A stretch of DNA of 64,000 nucleotides. It comes from Salmo trutta. Taxonomy: Eukaryota > Chordata > Actinopteri > Salmoniformes > Salmonidae. The first letter of the stretch is position 1. Every line of letters starts with the position of its first letter. The stretch lies in NCBI RefSeq assembly GCF_901001165.1, contig NC_042971.1:11491471-11555470 (forward strand), given 5' to 3'. The position numbers and the translations under genes are program-made. A model generated the notes under the pieces. That model was not told the origin of the DNA, ran no database searches, and saw nothing but the letters and a program-made list of their open reading frames with translations. Positions 12,425 to 35,290 of the stretch are shown here, in pieces.

Positions 12425-12989
12425 AGTTACCTTGTAATCAGTAATGTAATTTCTGGATTACTTTCAGTTGTTTTTTGATTACTTTCCCCTTATGCGTTAG
12501 GAGAAGACAAAAATGATCCATCAAACACATTTAGGGTGTCATCATAGTGGTCTCTCACTTGTGGTCAGATTCGCTCAGGTGGAACAAACTTAAACTTGCG
12601 CCTTTTTTCAGTGCTGAATTGAATGTCATTGTGAAAACAGTAAGGTACCATAATGTATTTTTTTGCAAACATCTGAATTTTAAAGTAATCAACAAGTTAT
12701 CATATATATTTTTTTAAGTATCTGTAATCTGATTACAATATTTTTGCCTTTAACGTAACACCCCAACCCTGCACCCCAACCCTATCAGTTACATCCCAAC
12801 CCTGCAGATAATTGGTGGGTTCTGTTCTCTAGTTGGCAGCCCCTAGTGCCAGAGTAGTGGCCACAGCACAGCGAACATAGTTGAAGAAGTGCACCATGTG
12901 TTATCCACTGTGTGGAAGAATTGGGTTCTGATAAAAGTGTTGTGCTCCCCAAAGGCAAATGCAGGGCCAGCAAGATGACAACTGTGAAA

Positions 12990-13740
12990 GCAAAAAATGG
13001 ATGGAAAAGGGGTTAAAACTTTGTGAACTTTGCTTTACCCGTTAGGCCTATTGTTTTGTTAGTTGTATTGCATAAAAGCATGACTACTTTTTTCCAGGAG
13101 ATTTAAAGATCTTCATGATCTAAACAGTCACCTACTCATTTTCTCCTTTGACCTGTAAATATAGTTCACAAACTCCTACTTTGCCACATCAGTCACCAGG
13201 AAGTGGAAACTGTGGTATTGAAACAACTGCTGTCAAGACAGCAAGCAGCATGCATGCTATTGCTACTGCACTAACATGCAAGCATATTGCTTACAACCTG
13301 TTTATGGGTTGGTGTCAGTGGAGGCATGTGAGCATTTGACAGCTACAGTAGCCTGAAATATCAGTCTCATTTTTTGGATGTGATTCTTGATTCTTCATAG
13401 ATTAAACACTCACACAATGATCTTCTTCAAAGTTAACATTTACATATTGCAAAAGGTGTTATTGAAGATGCTTCCCCAAAAAATTCAAAGGTGGGTGTGC
13501 AGCTCAAGATAAGTGCCCCCCCACCACCCACCATTGGAAACAAATTGTGAAAACGTTCGATTTGTTTTCAACTGTCTGCTACATTTTTTTATATGACATT
13601 GGAGACGTTCTTTGGACCTGTCTTGCCGGCGTCCACAAACGCAAGCCCAAACTTGAGTCATGTGCAATCCTAGTTGTAGCTACAGTTATAATATTTTTTT
13701 AATCCACAAATAAGAGCTTTTACTGTATATGGCAAGGTAA
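12990..13740. other. No recognisable gene or repeat
   Basis: This sequence would be upstream of the first recognised ammonium-transporter exon on the minus strand. I looked for AMT TM1 motifs here and found none. Short ORFs on both strands have no visible homology. Confidence 0.35.
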
Positions 13741-14995
13741 ACAATCCAGGATAAAATTATCAAATTTACAAAGAGGGAAAGACGTAGGAAGACTATCCGT
13801 ACCAAACTTTAAGTTGCATCTCCAGGCACTGGCATTTCGCCCCATCCTAAATTGGTTTAGACATGATTATTCTGCCCCTGGCTGAGTACAGAGAGAAATA
13901 TGGTGTCTCCTATTGCCCTGGAGGAGGTGGTCTTCACTGATATATCCCTTAAACAATGTAAACTATGCTTTGGTCCTATTATTGTTCACACAATCTCTAT
14001 TTGGAGAAACATTGAAAAGCAATGTAACTGGGAATCAAAATTGCATGCCCCTACTCCAATATCTCACAATAATGCCTTGCGATCTGGAGGCCGGCCTTTT
14101 GCATCACCCCAATCGTCCATACCCTTACCGATATCATGGACAGTAACGCTTTTATAACATTCCAAGATTTGAAAGATACATACACATTACCAGGCAACTC
14201 TTTTTTTCTATATTTACAATTTTGGACAGCTGTGCTGGTTTGGGAAACCCAACTACCCAATCATCCAATGATGGGATTTAAAAATAAATTATCCGGACTC
14301 CCGAAAGGACTGATCTCTATAATATGTATAAACACATTTTGGAAAGCTTATATTAAAAAAGTATTGTCCATAGTCCTAATTGAATCCGAACAACCCTTTA
14401 ACTGGAACCGAATATGGAAAAATATGAACTTGGCATCCCGTAATCCAAACCATCAACATTTCAAGTTTGTTCCCAGACTGTATTTAACACCAACGAAAAG
14501 TTTTACGGTGTCCCCTAAATCAGGTAGGCATATTCCTTCATAGGATGTGGGAGTGCACTGCAGTTAAATGCTTCTGCGGCAAAGTTACAAAATTACTTTT
14601 GATTTGCAGGAATGTAAATATTCAATGCTTTGCATCTATTATGTTACTTAACGTTGATAGCCCCTTCAATCTCTCAATCAATCAGAGAAGATTACGGCTG
14701 GTAGGCAGCACTTCTGGGGAAAATGTTTTTGTCTCTTAAGATGGCAACCAACCCACTCTCTCCCGTTTAACCAGTGGATACAGTTACAATTACAAGTTAT
14801 AACATTAGAATTATCAACAGCGAGAATTAATGGTGCTAGTCGAATGGTGGAAGACGGGTTGGGAAACGTGGTTTCCAGGTGGGGAGGGAGGATGTGGTCG
14901 GGTGGATGGTGACTGAGGTGGGGAATGGGTTGGGGTTATCTTTGTATGTATTTCTTTGATTGTTTTTGTACCTCTAACCCCCCCCCCACCCCTCT
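13740..14995 (+). mobile_element. L1-type LINE ORF2 C-terminal fragment
   Basis: The segment encodes SVPNFKLHLQALAFRPILNW (about 13795-13860), then DLKDTYTLPGNSFFLYLQF and WKNMNLASRNPNHQ. After a break it encodes MWECTAVKCF and RWQPTHSLPFNQWIQL. This is the region after the reverse-transcriptase core of fish L1 elements. Frameshifts and stops are present, and both the 5' part and the tail are missing. Related short pieces occur at 35035-35290 and 54440-55180. Confidence 0.75.
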
Positions 14996-15433
14996 GAAAA
15001 AAGAATGATAGCACAAATAGCTACTAGCAGGTTCGATAGCGCAACCATTAGCTAACTATGCAATGACAAACAAGCAAGTAGCTAGCTAAACAAATAGCTA
15101 CAAGTATAAGCACATTAGCTATGTGTTTTTCTCGTTATCAGGCTCGTGAGTGACTGCTTGTGATGGCGGCAGACACGATACATCGATTCTGGTGCTTCTA
15201 TTACATCAAAGAACCTTACCTGTGTGATTAGCTAGCTACGTAATAATGGCCTCCGCCGAGGAGCGTGCGAAAGGCCTGTGTGACTGGCCTTGGTCTTGGA
15301 CCTTGTTTACACCTTTTTTTCTTCTTTTTTTTAGGAGGTAGATCAGCTTTAATATTGTGGATAGATTGTAGCCTCCATCAATGTAATTTTTTTGCATCAT
15401 TTCCAATCCCCCATATATTGTTGGGTAAATATA
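14996..15433. other. Unassigned sequence with TAGCTAGCTA-rich stretch
   Basis: Recurrent AGCTAGCTA and TAGCTA motifs occur at 15010-15120 and 15225-15240. No protein homology is recognised. Confidence 0.35.
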
Positions 15434-16868
15434 TACAGTGGCTTGCAAAAGTATTCATTCACCTTGGCATTTTTCCTATTTTGTTGCCTTACAACCTGGA
15501 ATTAAAATATATTTTGGGGGGGGTTGTATCATTTGATTTACACAACATGCCTACCACTTTGAAGATGCGACATTTTTTATTTATTGTGAAACAAACAAGA
15601 AATAAGACAAAAAAACGGAAAACTTGAGCGTGCATAACTATTCACCCCCCCAAAGTCAATACTTTGTAGAGCCACCTTTTGCAGCAATTACAGCTGCAAG
15701 TCTCTTGGGGTATGTCTCTATAAGCTTGGCACATCTAGCCACTGGGATTTTTGCCCATTCTTCAAGGCAAAACTGCTCCAGCTCCTTCAAGTTGGATGGG
15801 TTCCGCTGGTGTACAGCAATCTTTAAGTCATACCACAGATTCTCAATTGGATTGAGTTCTGGGCTTTGACTAGGCCATTCCAAGACATTTAAATGTTTTC
15901 CCTTAAACCACTCGAGTGTTGCTTTAGCAGTATGCTTATGGTCATTGTCCTGCTGGGAGGTGAACCTCGGTCCCAGTCTCAAATCTCTGGAAGACTGAAA
16001 CAGGTTTCCCTCAAGAATTTCCCTGTATTTAGCACCATATATCATTCCTTCAATTCTGCCAAATTCCCAGTCCCTGCCGATGAAAAACATCCCCACAGCT
16101 TGATGTTGACACCACCATGCTTCACTGTGGGGATGGTATTCTCGGGGTGAGGAGAGGTGTTGGGTTTGCACCAGACATAGCGTTTTCCTTGATGGACAAA
16201 AAGCAAAGTTTTTGTCTCATCTGACCAGAGTACCTTCTTCCATATGTTTGGGGAGTCTCCCACATGCCTTTTGGCGAACACCAAACGTGTTTGCTTATTT
16301 TTTTCTTTAAGCAATGGCTTTTTTCTGGCTACTCTTCTGTAAAGCCCAGCTCTGTGGAGTGTACGGCTTAAAGTGGTCCTATGGACAGATAGTCCAATCT
16401 CCACTGTGTAGCTTTGCAGCTCCTTCAGGGTTATCTTTGGTCTCTTTGTGCCTCTCTGATTAATGCCCTCCTTGCCTGGTATGTGAGTTTTGGTGGGTGG
16501 CCCTTTCATGGCAGGTTTGTTGTGGTGCTATATTCTTTCAATTTTTTAATAATGGATTTAATGGTGCTCTGTGGGATGTTCAAAAGTTTCTAATATTTTT
16601 TTATAACCCAACCCTGATCTGTACTTCACCACAACTTTATCCCTGACCTGCTTGGAGAGCTTCTTGGTCTTCATGGTGGCGCTTGCTTGGTGGTGCCCCT
16701 TGCTTAGTGGTGTTGCAGACTGGGGCCTTTCAGAACAGGTGTATATATAATGAAATCATGTGACAGATCATGTGACACTTAGATTGCTCACAGGTGGACT
16801 TTATTTAACTAATTATGTGACTTCTGAAGGTAATTGGTTCAACCAGATGCTATTTAGGGGCTTCATCT
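15434..16868 (-). mobile_element. Tc1-like transposon, 5'-truncated, minus strand
   Basis: The surviving terminus is ACAGTGGCTTGCAAAAGTAT. Transposase on the minus strand lies in two main frames. The N-terminal part is near 16509-16150 (TLKELQSYTVEIGLSVHRTT, then KKVLWSDETK). The C-terminal part is at 16171-15656 (FTSQQDNDHKHTAKATLEW, then LEWPSQSPELNPIENLWYDL and AAVIAAKGGSTKY). It keeps the three catalytic motif regions but carries frameshifts. The other end is missing; the sequence changes at about 16868 into a LINE fragment. Confidence 0.85.
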
Positions 16869-17350
16869 TTTATTTTTTCATTTTTTTCACCTTTATTTAA
16901 GCAGGTAGGTCAGTTGTGAACAAGTTCTCATTTACAACTGCTACCTGGCCAAGATAAAGCAAAGCAGTGCAACAAAAACAACAACACAGAGTTGTTTGGC
17001 AGCATGAGTGAAGGAGGCTTTGTTGTGAAATAGGAAGCCGATTCTAGGACAACAGGCCCTCCGATTTGACACACTGAACTCTATCTGAGAAGTAGTTGGT
17101 GAACCAGGTGAGGCAGTCATTTGAGAAACCAAGGCTATTGAGTCTGCCGATAAGAATGCGGGGATTGACAGAGTCGAAAGCTTTGGCCAGGTGATGAAGA
17201 TGGCTGCACAGTACTGTCTTTTATCGATGGCGGTTATGATATTGTTTAGAACCTTGAGCGTGGCTGAGGTGCACCCATGACCAGCTCGGAAACCAGATTG
17301 CATAGCGGAGAAGGTACGATGGTATTTGAAATGGTCGGTGATCTGTTTGT
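16869..17350 (-). mobile_element. LINE reverse-transcriptase fragment
   Basis: The minus strand encodes MQSGFRAGHGCTSATLKVLN and, after a frame change, a stretch related to FIDLAKAFD and VNPRILIGRL. These are reverse-transcriptase motifs. A TTTATTTAAGCAGGTAGG tail lies at the low-coordinate end. The frame is broken. Confidence 0.65.
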
Positions 17351-18008
17351 TAACCTCTCTGGGCCAGTGGGACGTTAGCGTCCCACCCTATTCAACAGCC
17401 AGTGGAATCACGGGGCGCGAAATACAAATACCTCAAAAATGCTATAACTTCAATTTCTCAAACATATGACTATTTTACACCATTTGAAAGATAAGACTCT
17501 CGTTAATCCAACCATGTTGTCCGATTTCAAAAAGGCTTTACGGCGAAAACAAAACATTAGATTATGTCAGGAGAGTACCCAACCAAAAATAATCACACAG
17601 CCATTTTCAAAGCAAGCATATATGTCACAAAAACCAAAAACACAGCTAAATGCAGCACTAACCTTTGATGATCTTCATCAGATGACACTCCTAGGACATT
17701 ATGTTATACAATACATGCATGTTTTGTTCAATCAAGTTCATATTTATATCAAAAACCAGCTTTTTACATTAGCATGTGATGTTCAGAACTAGCATACCCA
17801 CCGAAAACTTCCGGTGAATTTACTAAATTACTCATGATAAACGTTGACAAAATACATAGCAATTATTTTAAGAATTATAGATACAGAACTCCTTTATGCA
17901 AACGCTATGTCAGATTTTAAAATAGCTTTTCGGCGAAAGCACATTTTGCAATATTCTGAGTACATAGCTCAGCCATCACGGCTAGCTAATTTGACACCCA
18001 CCAAGTTT
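17351..18008. mobile_element. Second, partial copy of the TIR element at 2611-3967
   Basis: The sequence starts CTGGGCCAGTGGGACGTTAG and then parallels 2690-3100 closely (ACACCATTTGAAAGATAAG, then GACATTATGTTATACAATAC). Its right part is cut off at 18009 by a tandem repeat. Confidence 0.55.
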
Positions 18009-18240
18009 GGGGTAGGGGTAGCCAGGTGGAAAGCATGGGTTTCCATATACATACACATACATGTATTTGTATGTACATATACATACATACAAATACACAT
18101 ACATGTATAAATATATATATATATGGGGTAGGGGTAGCCAGGTGGAAAGCATGGGTTTCCATATACATACACATACATGTATTTGTATGTACATATACAT
18201 ACATACAAATACACATACATGTATAAATATATATATATGT
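18009..18240. repeat. Tandem duplication, two copies of 116 bp
   Basis: GGGGTAGGGGTAGCCAGG begins at 18009 and again at 18125, and the copies look almost identical. Each contains ACATACATGTATTTGTATGT followed by its near inverse, giving a hairpin-prone AT/CA-rich core, and ends in an ATATATAT run. Confidence 0.85.
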
Positions 18241-19371
18241 ACGTATTTTTTTGTTGTATTTTCCTTTATTATTTCCCGCAAACCCTACCACCCCACCCCT
18301 TGGAGTAAACTAATAAAGGCTTACACATAGTATATACATTTTACGGACACAATCTATTTTTCAACAGTTTTATTTTGTTTGTCTTTAGTCCTTGCCTTCC
18401 TCTAACCTCCACCTTTCCCATCTATTTGTGATGTCCATCCAGTTTGATTTCCACTTGCCACATATTTTTATCTGTGCTATTTCACAAAACTCTGAATCTA
18501 TATACATTTTACATTTGTTATCTTGTTGTTATTAGTCACACCCTTCAGCTCCATTCAAACCCTTCCCATCTACCTCTTAACACCATCCATATTGGATTTC
18601 TATTTGCCATATATTTCTCAACTTTGTTTACAAGTTAATGACCTTGCTGAAGTCTCAAATCATTGTAGTAATAGCAGCCATTTATGTGAATTGTGTGTGT
18701 GTGGGGGGTGGGGTGGGGGGTCCAAGGGGGATGGAGGGGGGTTTAGTGAGTGTCATTAGGCATATTGTGTAGGTTATGCTCCTAGCTATGTTAACTGGTA
18801 TTTTTCTTACAAGGGTCTGTACTTCCCCTTGCTGTTGCCACCACTACTGTCATCATCAACAGGAAACGCAAGAGGAAGTTTGCTTTCTTTCTTTTCTCAG
18901 AGCTCTCAGAGAACGGACTAGCTTTTAAGATATTGACATTTAAATGTATATGTTGCTGTTGTCTGGACTTCAGATCATACATAACTCTTGGTGAATGGAT
19001 TTCATCACCTACCAGCCACTTGACATCACACCTGACACGATTTCACAGAATAGATTTTTTTTCTACTTTTGCTCTCAGATAGCACTTGTGGTGGGTGTTG
19101 TTCTGCCTCTTTTCTGTGTTGTGAAAGAGTGATATCTTCCCATTTTATTTCTCTGAACACTGTTCAGGCTGCACACTTCCTCCGCACAGCGCCAGACAGA
19201 GCATTGCCAAGGGTGTCGCAGAAAGATACAAGGAGCCATTTTCTGACAGGCCTCAAAGTCAAACATGGCTATGGATATGACTGCCCCGTAACAGAGGAGG
19301 TTTCCCAGCCAGCTGTCTTTCAAAGGAGTTGGTAAATACTTCATTTATATTCAGAAGACAGAGGGGAAACA
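18241..19371. other. Repeat debris, then the lcp2 upstream region
   Basis: 18241-18780 resembles a dispersed AT-rich repeat and includes a G-rich run at 18700-18740. From about 18790 to 19371 the sequence looks single-copy and should include the lcp2 promoter and 5' UTR. ETS-like GAGGAAGT (18871) and ACTTCCTC (19177) are visible, which fits a haematopoietic gene. No TATA box or transcription start could be fixed. Confidence 0.4.
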
Positions 19372-31173
<11,802 letters not shown>

Positions 31174-31234
31174 CAGAAACCTGGGGGAGGGAGAACAATA
31201 ACATGGAGCAATAGTCAAGATTGGCATTGGTTTT

Positions 31235-31240
31235 AATAAA
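31235..31240 (+). terminator. lcp2 polyadenylation signal candidate
   Basis: AATAAA lies 61 bases after the lcp2 stop codon. A second AATAAA occurs near 31634. The gene's 3' end cannot be fixed from sequence alone. Confidence 0.55.
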
Positions 31241-32587
31241 AGAATACCACTAACATTATGGGGGAATGAATTATGCAACCTTTGAATTCCAGTTCATTGT
31301 CTTTACATGTACAGTCATTTAATGTAAAGCCAAGTAACTCTTGGATGAAGAGTACGCCACTGTCAACTGTTTACGCGATGGACTTCAAAAAGAAAAGTCA
31401 CAATATTTGTCGTTTTTTTTCTCTACTTATGTATTTATTTGAGTACGGAGACCACAGAATCTGAAAATGTCCATGTGCGTTGCTCTCTGTTATTTTCCTG
31501 TTACAAGCCTAGATAGCAGCAAGATCTGCTGTGAATCAGAACCAGCATACATTATCCAAGTAAGGAAATAGTGGGGTAAACAGTCAATCACTACTGCTGA
31601 GCTTTCGTAATATGGAATTGATTGGCTTCCAAATAAAACAGTATTTCTTTCCTGCATGGTTAAATGAAAGCAATATTATTTAATTTCTGACACTGTATGT
31701 TCCTTTATGTTGCTGTCTTTACTGTTTAAACAATCTTTGAATTTTCTTATTGGAAACTTGTGGCAGAAATTCTACAAATCATTGGTCATTGATGGCGGCA
31801 CACTAGAAAAACTTCACTGACCTCTGTGCCAAATTCTGCCCAGCTTTTTCATTGACTTTTGTTTGCCTGAAACATAGACGATGACAAAAGGGTTGTCTCA
31901 CTGCTGATCTGGTAGTGTAATATTAATACCAGTTCCAAAAAAATGTAAACATGTTGCATCTGCACCACTAACCTGTTGTAAAACATAATGCCTCATAATC
32001 TGTGTATAAAAGCTTTATGTCCCTAATCTCAGATTTGTTTGTTATAATTTACACAAGCCTTACATTAGTGTAATACATGTTAAACCTGACTCCTCTGCCT
32101 AGAGAGAAGATTTAAAGCGTACAGTATGTAAAATACAATAGCAGACAATATAACCCTCCTGGAGAGACAGACATGCTGTTGTGTCTGTGTCAGCACAGGA
32201 GGAGAGGATTACATCAATCACACTAACTGCCATCCTTGGCAGCCTACAAGATTTTTTTTCCTGGAAATGAATCATAGAACACTTAACCTGTCCTTGCAGG
32301 CAACTTGAGAGAGACAACTCTGAGCTGATAAGGTGGGATATATCTTTGGGAGGAACAAATAATGAAGAGCAAAAACTACCCAACTGCCACATGCCTCTGT
32401 TTGCCCAAATTCAGGCTTGAATTATCTATGACTGTGCAGAAATGTTTGCAGTAAAGCCTGCATGGATCACTGAAATCAAAGCCCTCGCTCACCCCAAAAA
32501 AGTCCATGGCGGTACATACGTCCCTGTCTAAGTAAAAGTTTATTATTCTGCATGAAGAAGCCATAGACATCAAGCTCTCTGGAGCCA
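31241..32587. other. lcp2 downstream sequence
   Basis: No gene recognised. This may include a longer lcp2 3' UTR. ORFs of 60-100 codons on both strands have no visible homology. Confidence 0.4.
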
Positions 32588-32652
32588 CGCAGCCTGGTCT
32601 CATAGAATAGAAGTAACATAGTAAATGAAAACCCAGGATACAAATGAGTATG

Positions 32653-33083
32653 TGTCACAAGCGTCGTTATAGGTAGTGGACCAAACGGCAGCGGGTGGAT
32701 AAGAGCGTCTGCTAAATGACTTAAATGTAAATGTATAGTGAACATCTTCTTTTATTGAAGGAAACCAAAACACTTACACAAAACAAACGATGAAACAGTC
32801 CCGTAAGGTGCATAGACTAAACAGGAATCAACCACCCACAAACACAAGAGAAAACTAACCTACTTAAATATGGCCTCCAATTAGAGGCAATAACAACCAG
32901 CTGTCTCTAATTGGAGGTTGTTCCAAAACCCCAACATAGAAATAGAAAAACTAGACAAACACATATAAATAGAAAATATAGAACATCAACCAAAAACCCC
33001 GAAACACACTAAACAAACACCCCTGCCACGCCCTGACCAAACTATAATAACAAACAACCCCTTTTACTGGTCAGGATGGGACA
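32653..33083 (-). mobile_element. Solo LTR with target-site duplication GTATG
   Basis: It begins TGTCACAAGCG and ends GTCAGGATGGGACA. Perfect GTATG duplications lie at 32648-32652 and 33084-33088. The right part (CCACGCCCTGACCAAAC, then ACTGGTCAGGA) matches the LTR family at 46.5-48.6 kb. Near its left end is GTCTGCTAAATGACTTAAAT, the 3' tail typical of salmonid SINE/L2 elements, so the LTR has gained a SINE-like piece. It lies inside a repeat related to 36110-37050 (shared GGTATGGTTACATAAGACAG). Confidence 0.8.
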
Positions 33084-33528
33084 GTATGATATGTTATGTT
33101 TGGTATGGTTACATAAGACAGAAGGTTACTTGATGCTACCTGCAAATGTTACATGGATGCTGCCTGCAAACCGTGGCTAACTGGGCTACCACATAAAAAT
33201 AATTTTGCTATGGTATTTCTGACCAAATGTTACCATATAGCTAGACCCTTTCTGCTAAATGTACTGTGAGCAAAAGGTTAGCTGGCCCAAGTGTGGCTTA
33301 TCGATAGCTAGCTAGCCAAGGCAAGAAGATCCATGTGATCTCTCCTGTTGAAGTTCCTTTAAAAATCAGTTCTGCCATTTAAAAAAAAATCTGTTAACAT
33401 TTATTTAAATTGTTTATTATTATTCTTTATTTTATTGCACAAAACACCAGTATACATACAGGAAGCCTACAAACAAACAAACAACAGCATACACGCTATC
33501 CTAGAGAGTTTGCCATAGTCTTTGATAC

Positions 33529-34980
33529 TGTCACGTCCTGACCAGTAAAGGGGTCATTTGTAATTGTAGTATGGTCAGAGTGTGGCAGGGGGTGTTTGTT
33601 TTGTGTGTTTTGGGGTTTTTGGTTCTAGGGGATTTTTGTTCTAGTTTTCCATTTCTATGTTTATTTTTCTATGTGTGGCCAGGTATGGCCTCCAATCAGA
33701 GGCAGGTGTCTTTCGTTGTCTCTGATTGGAAGCCATACTTAGGCAGCCTGTTTTTTCCTGTGTTTTTGTGAGTGGTTGCTTTTGGCATAGTCTGTGTACC
33801 TTGCAGAACTGTTGTTTGTCGGTTTATTGTTTTCGTTTAAGTGTTCACTTTATTAAGTAATAAAAGAAGATGAGCACAATACCCGCTGCGTTTTGGTCCC
33901 CCTTCATCGACACCTGTGACAGAACCACCCACCAAAGAAGGACCAAGCAGCGGAAGAAGGAGCAGCAGGAGAGGTATTTGGAGTCATGGACGTGGGAGGA
34001 GCTCCTCAGTGGCAAGGGTCCATGGAGCCAGGCTGGGGAGTACCAGCGCCCGAAGGCGGAGCTGGAGGAGTCGAAGAGGGAACGACGAGGGTACGAGGCG
34101 TTGTATCCTCCTATTCAGGAGGTGGAGAGGCAGCCCCCAAAACATTTTTTTTGGGGGGGGCATAAGGGGAGTGTTGCTAGGTCATGGGGAAACCCTGACC
34201 TAACTTCCCGGGCTATTCGGAGGGAGCCGTGGAGCAAACCGGAGCCGAGAAAGGAGTCGAGCGCCGAGCTTGACGCGAGATTCCGGAAGGAGGTACTGGC
34301 AGAGAGGGCACGACTGAGCAGGCGTGCAGAGGGCTGAGCGATGCATTATGGGGTGATGCGCACTATCTAGCCCATCCGCACTCAAAGTCCGGTGCGGTCG
34401 GTACAGGCTCCGCAGCGTTGCCGTGCTAGAGTTGGCACTCAGCCAGGAAGGAGTGTGCCTGCTCAGCGCATCGGGCCGCCAGTGCGTCTCCTCGGCCCAG
34501 CTTACCCTGCGCCTGCTCTATGCACGGCAACCCTCATCCCCCAGCACAGCCCAGCTCGCCCTGTGCCAGCGCTCCGCCCGTGCCGGGCTACAGGGACCAT
34601 CCAGCCAGGACGGAGTGTTCCAGCCCTGAGCTCCAGACCTCCGGTGCGCCTCCACGGCCCAGTGTGCCTCATTCCTGCTCTGCGCACCCAGTCTCCTGTA
34701 AGTCTTCCCAGTCCGGGGTGACAGGTCCCAGCTCCACGCAGGAGGGCTCCAGTGACGCTCCTCAGCCCGGAGCCTCCAGTGACGCTCCTCAGCCCGGAGC
34801 CTCCAGTGACGCTCCTCAGCCCGGAGCCTCCAGTGACGCTCCTCAGGCCGGAGGCTCCAGTGACACTCCTCAGGCCGGAGGCCCCAGCGACACTCCCCAG
34901 TCAGGAGCCTCCAGCAACGCTCCCCAGTCAGGAGCCTCCAGCGACGCTCCCCAGCCCGGAGCCTCCAGTACTGTTCTAAT
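33529..34980 (+). mobile_element. Non-autonomous LTR retrotransposon, 5' LTR plus internal ORF, 3' end lost
   Basis: An LTR-like block, TGTCACGTCCTGACC to CACCTGTGACA (33529-33921), is followed by internal sequence. An ORF at 33870-34337 starts inside the LTR and runs 155 codons through CDRTTHQRRTKQRKK, a charged stretch, RQPPKHFFWGGHKGSV, and ends ARLSRRAEG. The same layout and the shared DRTTH, RTKQR and GGHKGS motifs occur in the complete element at 46547-48586. No protease, reverse transcriptase or integrase is present. A 27-bp tandem repeat lies near the end and no 3' LTR follows. Confidence 0.7.
34745..34968 (+). repeat. 27-bp tandem repeat, about eight copies
   Basis: The unit is TCCAGTGACGCTCCTCAGCC plus CGGAGCC, with variants toward the right. 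It is G/C-rich and lies inside the internal region of the LTR element. In frame it reads as SSDAPQPGA repeats. A similar Ala/Gly/Arg-coding repeat occupies the same place in the element at 46.5-48.6 kb. Confidence 0.85.
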
Positions 34981-34999
34981 TACTTTGGTAACCAGTTTG

Positions 35000-35290
35000 T
35001 AATAGCAATAAGGCACCTTGGGGGTTTGTGGTATATGGCCAATATACCATGGCTAACATAAGAACATACATTAGCATTAACTGTACTTTTTGTGATGAGC
35101 ATCCAGAAACATTTTTGAATGTATTTTGGCATTGTCTACACGTAAAGAGATTATGGCAAGATATTTGCGGATTTATAATTTATTATATTCTTGATGACTT
35201 TTGTTTATTATGGGAAAATGTGCTGCTCGGTTTCCTTAACTATAGTAAGGATAAAGAAAGACAATTTCACATTTAATTGTGCTAATGGGG
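35000..35290 (+). mobile_element. L1-type LINE ORF2 fragment
   Basis: Encodes CTFCDEHPETFLNVFWHCLH and LWQDICGFI, the Cys/His-rich end of L1 ORF2. Only this short part remains. Confidence 0.65.

Larger units (their letters stand above)
4723..12981 (-). pseudogene. Degenerate AMT-type ammonium transporter
   Basis: Five exon-like blocks on the minus strand follow the order of the ammonium transporter (AMT/MEP/Rh) membrane fold. (a) About 12981-12810, after TTTCACAG: AGPAFAFGEHNTFIRTQFF, then in a shifted frame VHFFNYVRCAVATTLALGAA and a stop (AMT TM2-TM3). (b) 10678-10596, open, with AG and GT borders: LIYPLACHWVWDQQGIV (cf. the YPxxxHWVW motif). (c) From 10501: DYADYISVILLGYAAAAIS (cf. DFAGxxVVH; the pore His position reads Ile). 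(d) 5213-4994: LGGCLQILGFLAW, an in-frame TGA, then in another frame LLHAASSGGL and ALAGM before a GTAACA donor. (e) 4846-4723: VAVCAETYSTC, a frameshift, then KVDDPL before a GTAGAA donor. Frameshifts and stops in several exons indicate a pseudogene. N-terminal TM1 and the C-terminus were not found. Family assignment rests on motif order and is an inference. Confidence 0.65.

Noticed and set aside
32099..32745. Possible minus-strand gene from three overlapping ORFs
   Set aside because: Frames overlap without splice logic, and no motif or homology is recognisable.
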